Positions 24,857 to 33,762 of a stretch of 41,882 bases of DNA are shown piece by piece. The translations under genes were made by a program, and so were the position numbers. Origin of the DNA: Pseudomonadota bacterium (lineage in GTDB: Bacteria; Pseudomonadota; Alphaproteobacteria; Rhizobiales; Xanthobacteraceae); the NCBI GenBank assembly GCA_003576765.1, contig QEVP01000025.1, positions 1-41,882 on the forward strand. The letters run 5' to 3'. Within the stretch, counting starts at the first letter, position 1, and each line of letters opens with the position of its first letter. The notes beneath the pieces were generated by a model that saw only the letters and a program-made list of their open reading frames with translations, made no database searches and was not told where the DNA came from.

Positions 24857-27415
24857 CGCCGGCTGGAACAGCAGCACCGCGGCGAGCGTCGTCACCAGCG
24901 AGAGCGCCAGCAGTTTCCCCATGCTCGCCGTACCGGGATGGCTCGACAGCCACAGGCTGCCGAACGCCGTCCCGGTGGTCAGCGCGCTGAAGAAGATGGC
25001 GCGCGTCAGGCTCGACTGCAAAAGGTGCGTCTTGCCGGCCCGCCAGGCGGTCACATAGTAAATCTTGAACGCGACCCCGATGCCCATCAACAGCGGCAGC
25101 GCGATGATGTTGGCAAAATTCATCGGCAGCCCGATCAGCACGCAGATTTCCAGCGTGACGATGCCGGCGACCATCAGCGGCACGATGGTCAGAAGCACGT
25201 CGGTGAAGCGGCGCAGCACCACCCACAACAACAGCGCGATGGTAAGAAGCGCCCAGATGCCGGCCTGGATGAAGGCATTGACGATCGTGTCGCCCGATTT
25301 GAGGATCGAGACCGGCCCGCCGATCGCGGTCGGCTCCGCCGCAAGCACGGCGTCGGCGAAGCTACGCAGCGTTTCGTTATCGTTGGGATCGCCCTTCGGC
25401 AGCGCCTCGACCCGTATGCGGCCGTCCTCGGCGCGCCATGAGCGTACCAGCGCGGCCGGCAGCGTCTCTGCCGTCACCGGCCCCGCCTGAAGCGAATTGC
25501 GAAGCTGGTCGAGCATGATCTTGAGCGGCGCGACCAGCACGTCCTGCGCGCGCGTGCGAGTCGCCTCGTCGGCCGCGGCAAGCCTGGTCATGGCGTCGGC
25601 GAGCCGGCGCGAGGCGGTTGCGCCCGGCCCCTGCCCTTCGCCGACCGTCTTGCGCAGGTTCTCGGCCGAGTCCTTGAGCGCCTCGACATTGTCGGCGTCC
25701 GAAGGCGGCAGATCGACGTCGTCGGGATTGAGCGCAGGCGTCAGCGTCTCGGCCGCCTTCTTGATCATTCCGAGCTTGATCGGCTGGTCGGCCGGAATGA
25801 GCATGTCGAACGAGCGCGTCTCGGCCACTTCCGGCACCGCCGCAAGGCGCGCCTTGACCTGTTTCGCCGACGCCTCATCAGCGGCGATCACCGACACCGC
25901 GCTGGCGCCGGTCGCCGGATCCTTGCGCAGGTCGAGATAGGTGGCGACCGATTCGACGTGCGGGTTGCGCAGGTTGATCGGGTTGAAGTCGAAACGCAGG
26001 AAATACAACAGCGGCAGGCCGGCGATGGTAATCAGCAGCGTCCCGACGATGATCGCCACGCGGTGTTTTTCGAGAAAAATGTCCACCGGAGCGAGCCACG
26101 TATAGCCGACCGGCTCCTTCTCGCCGGCAGGATTGAGCAATTTGAGCATCGCCGGCAACACCGTGACGCTGATCAGGAAGGCGACGATCATGCCGACGCC
26201 AGCGATCTTGCCAAGCTCGGACACGCCTTCGTAGTCGGTCGGCAGGAACGAAATGAAGCCGAGCGTGGTCGCGGCGGCGGCGAGCGACAGCGGGATCGCA
26301 AGGCGCTTGGCAGCGCGCAGCAAGGCCCGCTCCAGGTTGTCCTCCTTGAAGCGCTCGGAGCGGTAGCGCACGCTGTACTGGATGCCGAAATCGACGCCGA
26401 TGCCGATGAACAGCACGGCAAACGCCACCGAGATCAGGTTGAGCGCGCCCACCATGGCAAGCCCGATCGCGGTGGTGATGGCGAGGCCCATGAACAGCGT
26501 GGCGAACACCGCAAAAATGATCTTTGAGGAATGCAGCGCCGCCCACAGGATCAGAAGCACGATCAGCACGGTGCCGAGCGCATTGATCACCGCGTTCTCC
26601 TGCACCGAGCCGAACTCGTCGTTGGCGATCGGGATCGGGCCGGTCAGCCGCACGGTGGCGCCGTAAACTTGCGCGAGATCGAGGTCGGCCGCCGCCTTGC
26701 GAATGGCGTCGGTGGCATCACGTCCCGGCTCCAGCTCGTCGAAATGGAGCACCGGGTTGATCTGGATAAAGAAGCGCTTGTCGGAAGCGGTCAGCGGGGT
26801 GTCGCTGGTCAGTTCGCGCCATGAGAACGTCGCGGGCTTGCCGGCCAGCACCGTCTCCAGCGTATCGGCGACGGCGCCGAACGGCTTGGCCACGGCATCC
26901 GGCCCGAACTCGCCGCGCTTGAGCCCCTGCAAGCCGGCCTCCAGCGCGCCGGTCAGGCCTCGCAGGCTGGGATCGCCGGCCAGCACTTCAAGGATCGGCC
27001 GCCCGGCCTCGAAGCCGCCGGTGATCTTGCCGACTTCCTCAGTCGGCAGGAACAAAAGTCCGTTCTTGTCGAAGAACGGCCCCGAGTTGAGCGGGGTGAC
27101 GGCGAGGAAGTGGGTCTTGTCCTGGGCCAGCCGGTCGGCGAGGAGCCCGGCGGCGCGGCTGCCGAACTCCGCAGTCGGCGCCTCGATCACGGCGAGGATC
27201 GAGTTGTGCTGGTCGGGGAAAGCCTTGTCGAAGGCGAGATCGCGCTGCCGCCACTCCAGCTTCTCGGATATGAGCTGATTGATGTCGGTGGTGATCGCAA
27301 AATTCCGCACGGCAAACAGCGCGGCGAAGATTGCCGCCGCCAGCGCGATCAGCACCGTCACGGTGGCAAAGCGGGTCGATATCCTGACAAGGGCAACGAT
27401 AATCCGGGTCAGCAC
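24824..27415 (-). CDS. hpnN: Hopanoid transporter HpnN (RND/MMPL family)
   Basis: An 863-residue inner-membrane protein of the MMPL/RND type, shown in Rhodopseudomonas palustris to move hopanoids to the outer membrane. It has an N-terminal span (TVLIALAAAIFAALFAV) and a large periplasmic loop. Five spans follow (VLIVLLILWAALHSSKIIFAVFATLFMGLAITTAIGLAMVGALNLISVAFAVLFIGIGVDFGIQYSVRYRSER), with the conserved GIGVDFGIQY motif. A second copy of the same plan ends with VPLMVAGIVTLEICVLIGLPMNFANIIALPLLMGIGVAFKIYYV. The GTG start at 27415 has GGAAAG upstream. An EcfG-type promoter lies at 27483-27508. It converges on the DUF2147 gene with a 33-base overlap. Confidence 0.93.
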   Translation of the reverse strand: MLTRIIVALVRISTRFATVTVLIALAAAIFAALFAVRNFAITTDINQLISEKLEWRQRDLAFDKAFPDQHNSILAVIEAPTAEFGSRAAGLLADRLAQDKTHFLAVTPLNSGPFFDKNGLLFLPTEEVGKITGGFEAGRPILEVLAGDPSLRGLTGALEAGLQGLKRGEFGPDAVAKPFGAVADTLETVLAGKPATFSWRELTSDTPLTASDKRFFIQINPVLHFDELEPGRDATDAIRKAAADLDLAQVYGATVRLTGPIPIANDEFGSVQENAVINALGTVLIVLLILWAALHSSKIIFAVFATLFMGLAITTAIGLAMVGALNLISVAFAVLFIGIGVDFGIQYSVRYRSERFKEDNLERALLRAAKRLAIPLSLAAAATTLGFISFLPTDYEGVSELGKIAGVGMIVAFLISVTVLPAMLKLLNPAGEKEPVGYTWLAPVDIFLEKHRVAIIVGTLLITIAGLPLLYFLRFDFNPINLRNPHVESVATYLDLRKDPATGASAVSVIAADEASAKQVKARLAAVPEVAETRSFDMLIPADQPIKLGMIKKAAETLTPALNPDDVDLPPSDADNVEALKDSAENLRKTVGEGQGPGATASRRLADAMTRLAAADEATRTRAQDVLVAPLKIMLDQLRNSLQAGPVTAETLPAALVRSWRAEDGRIRVEALPKGDPNDNETLRSFADAVLAAEPTAIGGPVSILKSGDTIVNAFIQAGIWALLTIALLLWVVLRRFTDVLLTIVPLMVAGIVTLEICVLIGLPMNFANIIALPLLMGIGVAFKIYYVTAWRAGKTHLLQSSLTRAIFFSALTTGTAFGSLWLSSHPGTASMGKLLALSLVTTLAAVLLFQPALMGPPRDVGK

Positions 27416-27482
27416 GTTTCTGGCTTTCCAAACGAGGGGGCTCCGCCGCGGGCGCGGGGCAACTTATTGTGTATCACTAAGG

Positions 27483-27508
27483 AACGAAACAGGATCGGGC
27501 CCGGTTCC
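27483..27508 (-). promoter_or_regulatory. EcfG-type (general stress sigma factor) promoter of hpnN
   Basis: On the minus strand GGAAC (27508-27504) and CGTT (27486-27483) are separated by 17 bases, an exact match to GGAAC-N16/17-CGTT. Transcription would start near 27476, about 60 bases ahead of the hpnN GTG start. The plus strand of the same segment reads GGAAC-N17-GGTT, an imperfect match facing ispH. The rest of the 235-base hpnN-ispH gap shows no other clear motif. Confidence 0.72.
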
Positions 27509-27650
27509 CTCATCAAAGCCATGAAAACATGACTGAAAATAAGGCAGCGCCGGGAACGGATTGTCGCGCCCGTCCTGAACCTCGGCTGCGGTGATGGAAC
27601 TAACAGGACTTGCAGGCTTCTTCTACCCGTAACTATCTGGAAGAGTTCGG

Positions 27651-28622
27651 ATGTCGTCGTTACCCATGCCGCCCACCACTCCCAAAAATCCGCCGATGGA
27701 AGTGCTTCTCGCCCAACCTCGGGGCTTCTGCGCCGGGGTGGTGCGGGCGATCGCGATCGTCGAGCGCGCCTTGGAGAGGTTCGGCCCGCCGGTCTACGTC
27801 CGCCACGAGATCGTCCACAACCGGCACGTGGTCGAGACCCTCAAGCGCAAGGGTGCGGTGTTCGTCGAGGACCTGTCGGAGGTGCCGCCGCAGGCCATCA
27901 CCGTGTTTTCCGCCCATGGCGTCGCCCGCCGCGTCGAGGAGGAGGCGGTGGCACGCGGCCTGCCGGTGCTCGATGCCACCTGCCCCCTGGTCAGCAAGGT
28001 GCACAACCAGGGCCAGCGCTACGTCGCCAAGGGCCGTACCGTGGTCCTGATCGGCCATGCCGGCCACCCCGAGGTCGAGGGCACCATGGGGCGGATTCCG
28101 GGGCCGGTGTGGCTGGTGGAGAGCGCGGCCGACGTCGAGGCCCTGCCCCTGCCGACCGACACGCCGGTCGCCTACATCACCCAGACCACGCTCAGCGTCG
28201 ACGACACCCGCGACATCATCGCGGCGCTCGAAGCCCGGTTTAGCGATATTCAAGGCCCGGATACCCGGGATATCTGCTATGCAACACAGAATCGCCAATC
28301 CGCGGTAAGAGACCTCACGCGGCGCGTCGACGTGCTTCTTGTGGTCGGTGCGGCCAACAGCTCCAATTCGAATCGGCTGCAGGAAATCGGAGCCGAAGTG
28401 GGAGTACCAAGCTACCTCATCGCCGATGCCAGCGAACTCGACCCGAGATGGGTGCGAGGTGCCCGCACCATCGGCCTCACCGCGGGGGCATCGGCCCCCG
28501 AAGTCCTTGTCGATGACGTGATCGAGGCGCTAAAACGGCTCGGCCCCGTCGCCGTCTCCGTCCTGCCCGGACGCGAGGAGACTGTCGAATTCCGGCTTCC
28601 CGCGGAACTCAGCGTGGGATAG
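27651..28622 (+). CDS. ispH: 4-hydroxy-3-methylbut-2-enyl diphosphate reductase
   Basis: A 323-residue iron-sulfur enzyme, the last step of the MEP isoprenoid pathway, giving IPP and DMAPP. The three cluster cysteines are Cys27 ([13 protein letters not shown]), Cys111 ([12 protein letters not shown]) and Cys209 ([10 protein letters not shown]). [18 protein letters not shown] and [13 protein letters not shown] carry the substrate-binding histidines and acids. The ATG at 27651 has GAAGAG upstream. hpnH follows after 32 bases in the same direction, so precursor supply and hopanoid side-chain synthesis are probably co-transcribed. Confidence 0.97.
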   Translation: MSSLPMPPTTPKNPPMEVLLAQPRGFCAGVVRAIAIVERALERFGPPVYVRHEIVHNRHVVETLKRKGAVFVEDLSEVPPQAITVFSAHGVARRVEEEAVARGLPVLDATCPLVSKVHNQGQRYVAKGRTVVLIGHAGHPEVEGTMGRIPGPVWLVESAADVEALPLPTDTPVAYITQTTLSVDDTRDIIAALEARFSDIQGPDTRDICYATQNRQSAVRDLTRRVDVLLVVGAANSSNSNRLQEIGAEVGVPSYLIADASELDPRWVRGARTIGLTAGASAPEVLVDDVIEALKRLGPVAVSVLPGREETVEFRLPAELSVG

Positions 28623-28654
28623 TCCTGTCCAGTCCGTCATCCAGAAAGTCGATC

Positions 28655-29827
28655 ATGGCTATTCCGTTCTTCAAAGAGATGCGCATCGGCGGCTATATCC
28701 TCAAGCAGAAGCTGCTTGGCCGTAAGCGCTATCCGCTCGTCCTCATGCTGGAGCCGCTGTTCCGCTGCAACCTCGCCTGCGCCGGCTGCGGCAAGATCGA
28801 TTATCCGGACGCCATCCTGAACCGCCGCATGTCGGCGCAGGAGTGCTGGGAGGCGGCGGAGGAATGCGGCGCGCCGATGGTGGCGATCCCCGGCGGCGAA
28901 CCGCTGATCCACAAGGAAATCGGCGAAATCGTCCGCGGCCTGGTCAAGCGCAAGAAGTTCGTCTCGCTGTGCACCAACGCCATGCTGTTGGAGAAGAAGC
29001 TCGACCTGTTCGAGCCGTCGCCCTACCTGTTCTTCTCGGTGCACCTCGACGGTCTCAGGGAGCACCACGACAAGTCGGTGTGCCAGGACGGCGTGTTCGA
29101 CCGCGCCGTCTCCGCGATCAAGGCGGCCAAGGCCAAGGGATTTTCGGTCAACGTCAACGCCACCATCTTCGACGGCTATCCGGCCGAAGAGATCGCGAAA
29201 TTCCTCGACTTCACCACCGAGCTTGGCGTCGGCGTCTCGATGTCGCCGGGCTACGCCTACGAGCGCGCGCCGGACCAGGAGCACTTCCTAAACCGCACCA
29301 AGACCAAGAAGCTGTTCCGCGACGTCTTCGCGCTCGGCAAGGGCAAGAAGTGGAATTTCATGCACTCCGGCCTGTTCCTCGACTTCCTCGCCGGCAACCA
29401 GAGCTACGAATGCACGCCGTGGGGCATGCCGGCCCGCAACATCTTCGGCTGGCAGAAGCCGTGCTACCTGCTCGGCGAAGGCTATGTGAAGACCTTCAAG
29501 GAACTGATGGAAACCACCGACTGGGATTCCTACGGCACCGGCAAGTACGAGAAGTGCGCCAACTGCATGGCGCATTGCGGCTACGAGCCGACCGCTGCGG
29601 ACGCAGCGCTGAAGAACCCGTTCAAGGCGGCGTGGGTGGCGTTGCGCGGCGTGCGCACCTCGGGGCCGATGGCGCCGGAGATCGACCTCTCCAAGCAGCG
29701 CCCGGCGCAGTACGTGTTCGCGCAGCAGGTGCAGAAGACGCTGTCAGAGATCCGCCGTGATGAGGCTGCCGCTGCCGCCAAGAAGGCGGCCGCCCTCGCC
29801 GAGAAGAAGACGACGACAGCCGCGTAG
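28655..29827 (+). CDS. hpnH: Adenosyl-hopene transferase HpnH (radical SAM)
   Basis: A 390-residue radical SAM enzyme that joins the 5-prime-deoxyadenosyl group of SAM to hopene, giving adenosylhopane, the first step of C35 hopanoid synthesis. The cluster motif is Cys38-x3-Cys42-x2-Cys45 in LFRCNLACAGCGK. MAIPFFKEMRIGGYILKQKLLGRKRYPLVLMLEP, GGEPLIHKEIGEIV, LCTNAMLL and FFSVHLDGL are typical. A C-terminal cysteine cluster (KYEKCANCMAHCGYEPTAAD) is also conserved in the family. The Ala/Lys-rich tail (AAAAAKKAAALAEKK) lies in the 84-base overlap with hpnG on the other strand. Confidence 0.97.
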   Translation: MAIPFFKEMRIGGYILKQKLLGRKRYPLVLMLEPLFRCNLACAGCGKIDYPDAILNRRMSAQECWEAAEECGAPMVAIPGGEPLIHKEIGEIVRGLVKRKKFVSLCTNAMLLEKKLDLFEPSPYLFFSVHLDGLREHHDKSVCQDGVFDRAVSAIKAAKAKGFSVNVNATIFDGYPAEEIAKFLDFTTELGVGVSMSPGYAYERAPDQEHFLNRTKTKKLFRDVFALGKGKKWNFMHSGLFLDFLAGNQSYECTPWGMPARNIFGWQKPCYLLGEGYVKTFKELMETTDWDSYGTGKYEKCANCMAHCGYEPTAADAALKNPFKAAWVALRGVRTSGPMAPEIDLSKQRPAQYVFAQQVQKTLSEIRRDEAAAAAKKAAALAEKKTTTAA

Positions 29828-30490
29828 CGTGACGATGGCGCGGTTGAAATCGCGCCCGGTCCGCATCAGGTGCGGGATCGCCGACGGCTCGCGGGCGATC
29901 GCCTGCAGCACCTTCCAGACGTCGACACGGCCGTCCGGCTTGAGCGCGTGGGTGGCGATTGCCGGCAGTGCCCGCGACGCCGGATCGCTGACCACCCGCA
30001 GCGCCGCGAACGGCAGCCCGACCGCCGCCGCATAGGCCGCGGCGACATGACTTTCCATGTCCACCGCCGCAGCCGCCGTGGCGGCGCGCAACGCGGCCTT
30101 TTCATCGGGCGAGGGCACGACGATCTCGGAACCGGCAATGATGCCGCGCCGAATCCGGTGGCCGCCGTCGCCGACCGCCCCGATCAGTTCGCCGCTCAGT
30201 CCCGCTGCCGCCGCCCAGCGTCCGTCGCCGACCACCACCTCGGTGGCGACGACGATGTCGCCGGTGGCCAGCGCCGGGTCGAGCCCGCCGGCGACGCCAA
30301 ACGAAATGATGCCGCGCACGCTCAGCGGATCGAACCGGCCGAGCGCATCGCGAAGCTGATGCGGATTACTGCTGCTGCAGATCACCGTCATCCCCGGCCC
30401 GGCCGCAATCCGTGCTTCCTGCGGCAGCCCGGTGACAATGAGAAGGGGACGCCGGCGATCCGTCGCGTCCCCCCGCGCCCCACCAATCAC
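29744..30490 (-). CDS. hpnG: Adenosylhopane nucleosidase/phosphorylase HpnG
   Basis: A 248-residue enzyme of the nucleoside phosphorylase fold that removes adenine from adenosylhopane to give ribosylhopane (or its phosphate). RGIISFGVAGGLDPALATGDIVVATEVV, AVDMESHVAAAYAAAVGLPFAALRVVSDPA and the preceding GSEIVVPSPDEKAAL match the family. The GTG start at 30488-30490 overlaps the TGA of shc (GTGA), so the two are coupled. The C-terminal 28 codons lie opposite the end of hpnH. The tail LLLGEGGRLLGGSGSLITADL is not conserved in my view and may exist because of the overlap. Confidence 0.93.
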   Translation of the reverse strand: MIGGARGDATDRRRPLLIVTGLPQEARIAAGPGMTVICSSSNPHQLRDALGRFDPLSVRGIISFGVAGGLDPALATGDIVVATEVVVGDGRWAAAAGLSGELIGAVGDGGHRIRRGIIAGSEIVVPSPDEKAALRAATAAAAVDMESHVAAAYAAAVGLPFAALRVVSDPASRALPAIATHALKPDGRVDVWKVLQAIAREPSAIPHLMRTGRDFNRAIVTLRGCRRLLLGEGGRLLGGSGSLITADL

Positions 30491-32448
30491 ATCCCGACCC
30501 CTACGACCCTGCTGTTCGTCTCATGGAGATTGCGGTATCGGGCCAGTGCCCAAAGCGGAAAGAACTTCGAATAGCCGTGGTACCGCAAATAGAATACACG
30601 CGGAAAACCTGTCGCTGTATAGCGGCTCTCGGTCCATTCGCCCCCTTCATTTTGCGTCTGTGTTAAATAAGCAACACCCCGGTGGACAGCCGGATGGTCG
30701 GCCTGTCCGGCCGCCATCAGGGCGAGCAGCGCCCATGCCGTCTGCGAGGCGGTGCTGGGGGCCGGCTCATAGCCCTTGTAGTCGAGCTTGTAGCTCGAGC
30801 CGTCCTCGCCCCAGCCGCCGTCCGGGTTCTGGATCGAGACCAGCCAGTCGGCCGCCTTTCGCATCGTCGGCGCATCGTGATCCATGCCGGCGGCGTTGAG
30901 GCCGCACAGCACCGACCAGGTGCCGTAGATGTAGTTCAAGCCCCAACGGCCGTACCATGAGCCCTCCGGGAGCTGACGCTCGACCAGATAGGCGACGGCG
31001 CGGCGCATCGCCTCGCTGGTCTCCGGCGTATCGCCAAGCTGCGCCAGCATCGACAGGCATCGGCCGGTGACGTCCTCGGTCGGCGGGTCGAGCATGGCGC
31101 CGTGGTCGGCGAACGGGATGTTGTCGATGTAATATTCGAGATTGTCGGCGTCGAAGGCGGCAAAGCCGCCGTCGCTGCTCTGCAGGCCAAGAATCCATTC
31201 CTTCGCACGGGCGATCGCCGCGTCGTACTCGCCGGTGCCCTTGAGGCGCTGGGCGCGCTCCATCGCCATCACCACGACCGCCGTATCGTCGAGATCGGGA
31301 TAGTGCGGGTTGGCATACTGGAAGGCCCAGCCGCCGGGGCGGACATCGGGGCGCTTGGCGGCCCAGTCGCCCTTGACGTCGAGCACCTGCCGCGGCTTCA
31401 GCCAGTCGAGGCCGGCATGCGCCTTGGCGACGGAGGCGTCATCACCCGCCTCCAGCAGCGCATGCGCGGTCAGCACCGTGTCCCACACCGGCGACACGCA
31501 CGGCTGGCAATAGGCTTCCTCGTCATGGACGACGAGCAGCTTGTCGATGCCGCGCCGCGTCGTCGCCCTCGGCGGATAGTCTTCCGGGTAGCCGAGCGCG
31601 TCGTACATCATCACCACGTTGACCATCGGCGGGAAGATCGCGCCGATACCGTCCTCGCCGTTGAGCCGCTCCTCGATGAAGGCGAGCGCGGCGTCGATGG
31701 CCCGTTGGCGCAGCTTTTTCGGAAACAGCGGCTCGGCCACGCGCAGCACCGCATCGATGCCGCGAAATAGCAGGAACCAGGCAAAACTCTGGTGCGGCGC
31801 CTTCGGCGCCATGCCGATGCTCATCGGCGGCTCGAGGAAAAGTTCGTCGATGCCGACGCCCTTCAGGTTCTTCGCCTTCGGCTTGAGCGCGGCCAGCACC
31901 ATCAGCGGCACGATGGTGGTACGCGCCCAATAGGAGATCTTGTTGAGATGGAACGGCGACCACCTCGGCAGCAGCATGATCTCGACCGGCAGCACCGGGA
32001 CCGCGCGCCACGACACCACGCCGAAGAACGCAAGCAGGAAGCGCGTGAACACGTTGGAGGCCGCCGCGCCGCCACGGGCGCGGATCGCCTCGCGCGCCCG
32101 CGCCATGTGCGGGGCATCTACATCGTCGCCGATCATCTTCAGCGCAAAATAGGCTTTCACGCTGGCGCTCATGTCGAACTCGCCGTCCTGAAACAGCGGC
32201 CAGCCGCCGTGGCTACCCTGAATGCGCCGCAGATAGGCGGCGATCTTCGCCTCCAGCGCGGCATCGACCGGCTCGCCGAGATAGTGACGGAACAGCACGT
32301 ATTCGGCGGGAATGGTAGCGTCGGCCTCCAGCTCGAACACCCAGTGGCCGTCCGGCTGCTGGTGCCGGTGCAGGGCGCCGGCGGCCGCGGCAATGCTGGC
32401 GTTCAGCCCTGCCCGGTCCATCGCTAACGTCGCATCGGTGGTGGTCAT
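30487..32448 (-). CDS. shc: Squalene-hopene cyclase
   Basis: A 653-residue monotopic membrane enzyme that cyclises squalene to hopene and hopanol. The acid motif DxDD is Asp385-Leu-Asp387-Asp388 in HYPDLDDTAVVVMAM. QW-type repeats occur at GSHGGWPLFQ (near 79), GGWAFQYAN, SDGGFAAFD, EGSWYGRWGLNYIYGTW, PDGGWGEDG and EGGEWTESRYTATGFPRVFYLRYHGYSKFFPLWALARY. Length is normal for the bacterial family. It is the fourth gene of the hpnC-D-E-shc-G operon, 63 bases after hpnE. The gene is also called hpnF. Confidence 0.98.
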   Translation of the reverse strand: MTTTDATLAMDRAGLNASIAAAAGALHRHQQPDGHWVFELEADATIPAEYVLFRHYLGEPVDAALEAKIAAYLRRIQGSHGGWPLFQDGEFDMSASVKAYFALKMIGDDVDAPHMARAREAIRARGGAAASNVFTRFLLAFFGVVSWRAVPVLPVEIMLLPRWSPFHLNKISYWARTTIVPLMVLAALKPKAKNLKGVGIDELFLEPPMSIGMAPKAPHQSFAWFLLFRGIDAVLRVAEPLFPKKLRQRAIDAALAFIEERLNGEDGIGAIFPPMVNVVMMYDALGYPEDYPPRATTRRGIDKLLVVHDEEAYCQPCVSPVWDTVLTAHALLEAGDDASVAKAHAGLDWLKPRQVLDVKGDWAAKRPDVRPGGWAFQYANPHYPDLDDTAVVVMAMERAQRLKGTGEYDAAIARAKEWILGLQSSDGGFAAFDADNLEYYIDNIPFADHGAMLDPPTEDVTGRCLSMLAQLGDTPETSEAMRRAVAYLVERQLPEGSWYGRWGLNYIYGTWSVLCGLNAAGMDHDAPTMRKAADWLVSIQNPDGGWGEDGSSYKLDYKGYEPAPSTASQTAWALLALMAAGQADHPAVHRGVAYLTQTQNEGGEWTESRYTATGFPRVFYLRYHGYSKFFPLWALARYRNLHETNSRVVGVGM

Positions 32449-32511
32449 GTCGCTTAAGTTCGCTCGTGGTGGATTGTGATGTTGGAAGGCTCGTGCCTTC
32501 GGAACGGGCGC

Positions 32512-33762
32512 TCAGGCCCGCAGCGCGAGGTCGGCCGCACGGTCGCCGGAGCGCACCGAGCCCTCGATGGTCGCGGGCAGACCCGTAGCAGTCCAGTCGC
32601 CCGCGAGAAACAGGTTTTTCCACGCGGTGACCGGCCCGGGGCGCATGGCATCCTGGCCCGGCGTCGCCTCGAACGTGGCACGGCGCTCGCGCACGATCTG
32701 CCACGGCGGCAGAGCCGTGTCGGCCGCCAGGCCTGCGACCTTGCAGACCTCGGCCCAGATCGCGCGGGCCAGGTCCTCGCGCGGGCGCTCGACGAGATGG
32801 TCGGCGCCGCTGATGGTCACCGAGAGCCGCCGCTCGAACGCGAACAGCCAGTCGATCAACCCGCCGACGATGCCGGTGATCGGCGGGGCACGGTGCGACC
32901 CCTCGTAGCGGAAGTGAGCATTGACGATGGCGCAGAACCGGGTCGGGGCGCTGATGTCAGGCAGCAGCATCGCCGCCGACCGCGCCGGCACCGCCATCAC
33001 CACGACATCGCCCGGCTGAAGCGCGATCTCCTCGTCGCCGATGGTGAGCGCGGCAACGCGCCCCTCCTCCATGCGAAGCCTGCGCAGTTCGCGACCGATG
33101 GTGACGCTGCCGCCGCGGGCGCGGATGAATGCCGCCGCGGGCTCGATCAGCACCGAACTCAAACCGTCGCGCGCGATCAGCGGCCGGCATGCGGCCCCGC
33201 CCACGGCAAGCGTCTCGCGAACGATGGAGCCGGCAAGCGCCGCCGAGCCCTGTGGCGGCGCAATGTTGAGCGCGGCGAGCAGCAAGGGCTCAACCAGCCT
33301 GCGGTACAGCACGCCGTCGCAGGGGATCGTGTCGCCAATCGTCCTGTCGGGGCCGGCGCGCAGCAATGCGGCGAGCTTCAAATAATCGCGCGCGGTGGTG
33401 CCGGGCACCCGGCGCGTCGAATCGAAAATCCACCACGGAATGCGGCCATCGTTGATGCGCAACAGCCAGCGGCTGTCGTCGGCGAGATCGACGAAGGGAA
33501 ACTCGGCCTTGTCCGGCCCGCGCAGGCCGGCTTCGCTGCCGATACGGCGCGCATAGGCCAGCACATGGCGGTTGCCCGACAGCACCAGATGGTTGCCGTT
33601 ATCGATGACGAGGCCGGTGGCACCGTCGAAATAGGAGCGGCAGCGGCCGCCGAGATGCTGGGTCGCCTCGTGGACATGCACCATCAGTCCCGCCTCGGCG
33701 AGCCGCACGCCGGCGGACAGGCCGGACACGCCGGCACCGATGATGTGGGCGATGCGGGCCAT
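32512..33762 (-). CDS. hpnE: Hydroxysqualene dehydroxylase HpnE
   Basis: A 416-residue FAD-dependent amine-oxidase-fold enzyme that reduces hydroxysqualene to squalene. The dinucleotide site is AHIIGAGVSGLSAGVRLAEAGLMVHVHEATQHLGGRCRSY at the very N-terminus. FDSTRRVPGTTARDYLKLAALLR and the C-terminal LFLAGDWTATGLPATIEGSVRSGDRAA are typical of the squalene-associated FAD desaturases. Its ATG shares one base with the hpnD stop (TGATG at 33760-33764), so translation is coupled. It is the third gene of the operon. Confidence 0.95.
   Translation of the reverse strand: MARIAHIIGAGVSGLSAGVRLAEAGLMVHVHEATQHLGGRCRSYFDGATGLVIDNGNHLVLSGNRHVLAYARRIGSEAGLRGPDKAEFPFVDLADDSRWLLRINDGRIPWWIFDSTRRVPGTTARDYLKLAALLRAGPDRTIGDTIPCDGVLYRRLVEPLLLAALNIAPPQGSAALAGSIVRETLAVGGAACRPLIARDGLSSVLIEPAAAFIRARGGSVTIGRELRRLRMEEGRVAALTIGDEEIALQPGDVVVMAVPARSAAMLLPDISAPTRFCAIVNAHFRYEGSHRAPPITGIVGGLIDWLFAFERRLSVTISGADHLVERPREDLARAIWAEVCKVAGLAADTALPPWQIVRERRATFEATPGQDAMRPGPVTAWKNLFLAGDWTATGLPATIEGSVRSGDRAADLALRA

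Noticed and set aside
27481..27507. EcfG promoter on the plus strand for ispH (GGAAC-N17-GGTT)
   Set aside because: The second box deviates from CGTT and it is about 140 bases from the start; the minus-strand match is exact.
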